The notes beneath the pieces were generated by a model. That model did not search any database. It was not told where the DNA came from and worked only from the letters and a program-made list of their open reading frames with translations. Below are positions 5,051 to 5,136 of a stretch of DNA of 5,136 nucleotides, piece after piece (position 1 is the first letter of the stretch; every line of letters begins with the position of its first letter). The DNA is from an uncultured Chloroflexota bacterium (lineage in GTDB: Bacteria > Chloroflexota > Anaerolineae > Promineifilales > Promineifilaceae): the NCBI GenBank assembly GCA_937958365.1, contig CALFEW010000235.1, positions 1 to 5,136 of the forward strand, written 5' to 3'. The translations under genes were made by a program, and so were the position numbers.

Positions 5051-5120
5051 ATTGTCAATTGTTAATGGTCAATGGTTAATTGTCAACCGTTGGCAATTGA
5101 CCATTGACCATTGGCTATTG
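5051..5120. repeat. Heptanucleotide array with internal strand switch, upstream of dnaD
   Basis: Ten 7-base units run without a phase break. The five nearest dnaD read on the minus strand as ACAATTA, ACCATTG, ACCATTA, ACAATTG and ACAATTA, and the final A is the first base of the ATG. Beyond a centre at about 5083-5093, the units appear on the plus strand (ACCATTG type). The result is an inverted repeat: AATGGTCAATGGTTAATTG (5064-5082) pairs with 5094-5112 at 18 of 19 positions around an 11-base loop. The unit belongs to the same family as the first units of the array at 1879-1962, which also contains ACAATTA on the plus strand. Confidence 0.88.
5058..5086 (-). promoter_or_regulatory. Possible promoter for dnaD within the heptamer array
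   Basis: On the minus strand TTGACA (5086-5081) is followed by a 17-base gap and AACAAT (5063-5058), which matches the -10 consensus at four of six positions. Transcription would start almost at the ATG, giving a nearly leaderless mRNA, consistent with the missing Shine-Dalgarno sequence. The heptamer itself produces TTGAC-like strings, so this may be coincidence. Confidence 0.22.
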
Positions 5121-5121
5121 G

Positions 5122-5134
5122 GTGGCGGAGCCAC
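5122..5134. repeat. Short GC-rich hairpin at the window edge
   Basis: GTGGC-GGA-GCCAC forms a perfect 5-bp stem with a 3-base loop just upstream of the dnaD array. It may be the end of a terminator for a gene outside the window; the sequence stops two bases later, so this cannot be judged. No coding region is recognisable from 5050 to 5136. Confidence 0.35.
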
Positions 5135-5136
5135 AC

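Overview
The window is about 60% GC, gene-dense and bacterial. The best guess is an uncultured Chloroflexota bacterium of the Anaerolineae or Promineifilales type. That is an inference: it rests on the style of the DnaD-like protein (N-terminus MKGFPGFPDGK), on its pairing with a DnaC/DnaI-like ATPase, on an F420-type nitroreductase, and on a palindromic octamer scattered through the genes. No rRNA or tRNA gene is present to settle it.

Layout. From 1 to 867 (+) lies a PqqB-like metallo-beta-lactamase-fold hydrolase whose 5' end may be outside the window. It converges on a five-gene block on the minus strand. Read in the direction of transcription, that block is: a DnaD-domain replication protein (5049 to 4342), a DnaC/DnaI-like helicase loader with two AAA+ modules (4421 to 3006, overlapping dnaD by 80 nt), a GNAT acetyltransferase (2956 to 2492), a deazaflavin-dependent nitroreductase (2447 to 1944) and an APH(6)-family aminoglycoside/hydroxyurea-type kinase (1878 to 973). 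The convergent gap (868-972) is filled almost entirely by an imperfect hairpin with 47-nt arms.

Only dnaD and dnaC clearly belong together functionally. They look like a Firmicutes-style primosome pair (compare DnaD and DnaI) that brings the replicative helicase to DNA. The other three minus-strand genes are separated by 44-65 nt and could share the transcript, but no common pathway is visible.

The most unusual content is not classical genes. (1) The palindrome ACGGCCGT occurs 13 times, always inside coding sequence, and in a strongly biased reading frame. (2) Two degenerate heptanucleotide arrays of one sequence family sit directly against the start codons of dnaD and of the APH(6) gene. 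(3) The helicase loader contains two AAA+ modules about 64% identical over 92 hand-aligned residues, and the second has lost consensus ATPase residues. All counts and alignments were made by eye.
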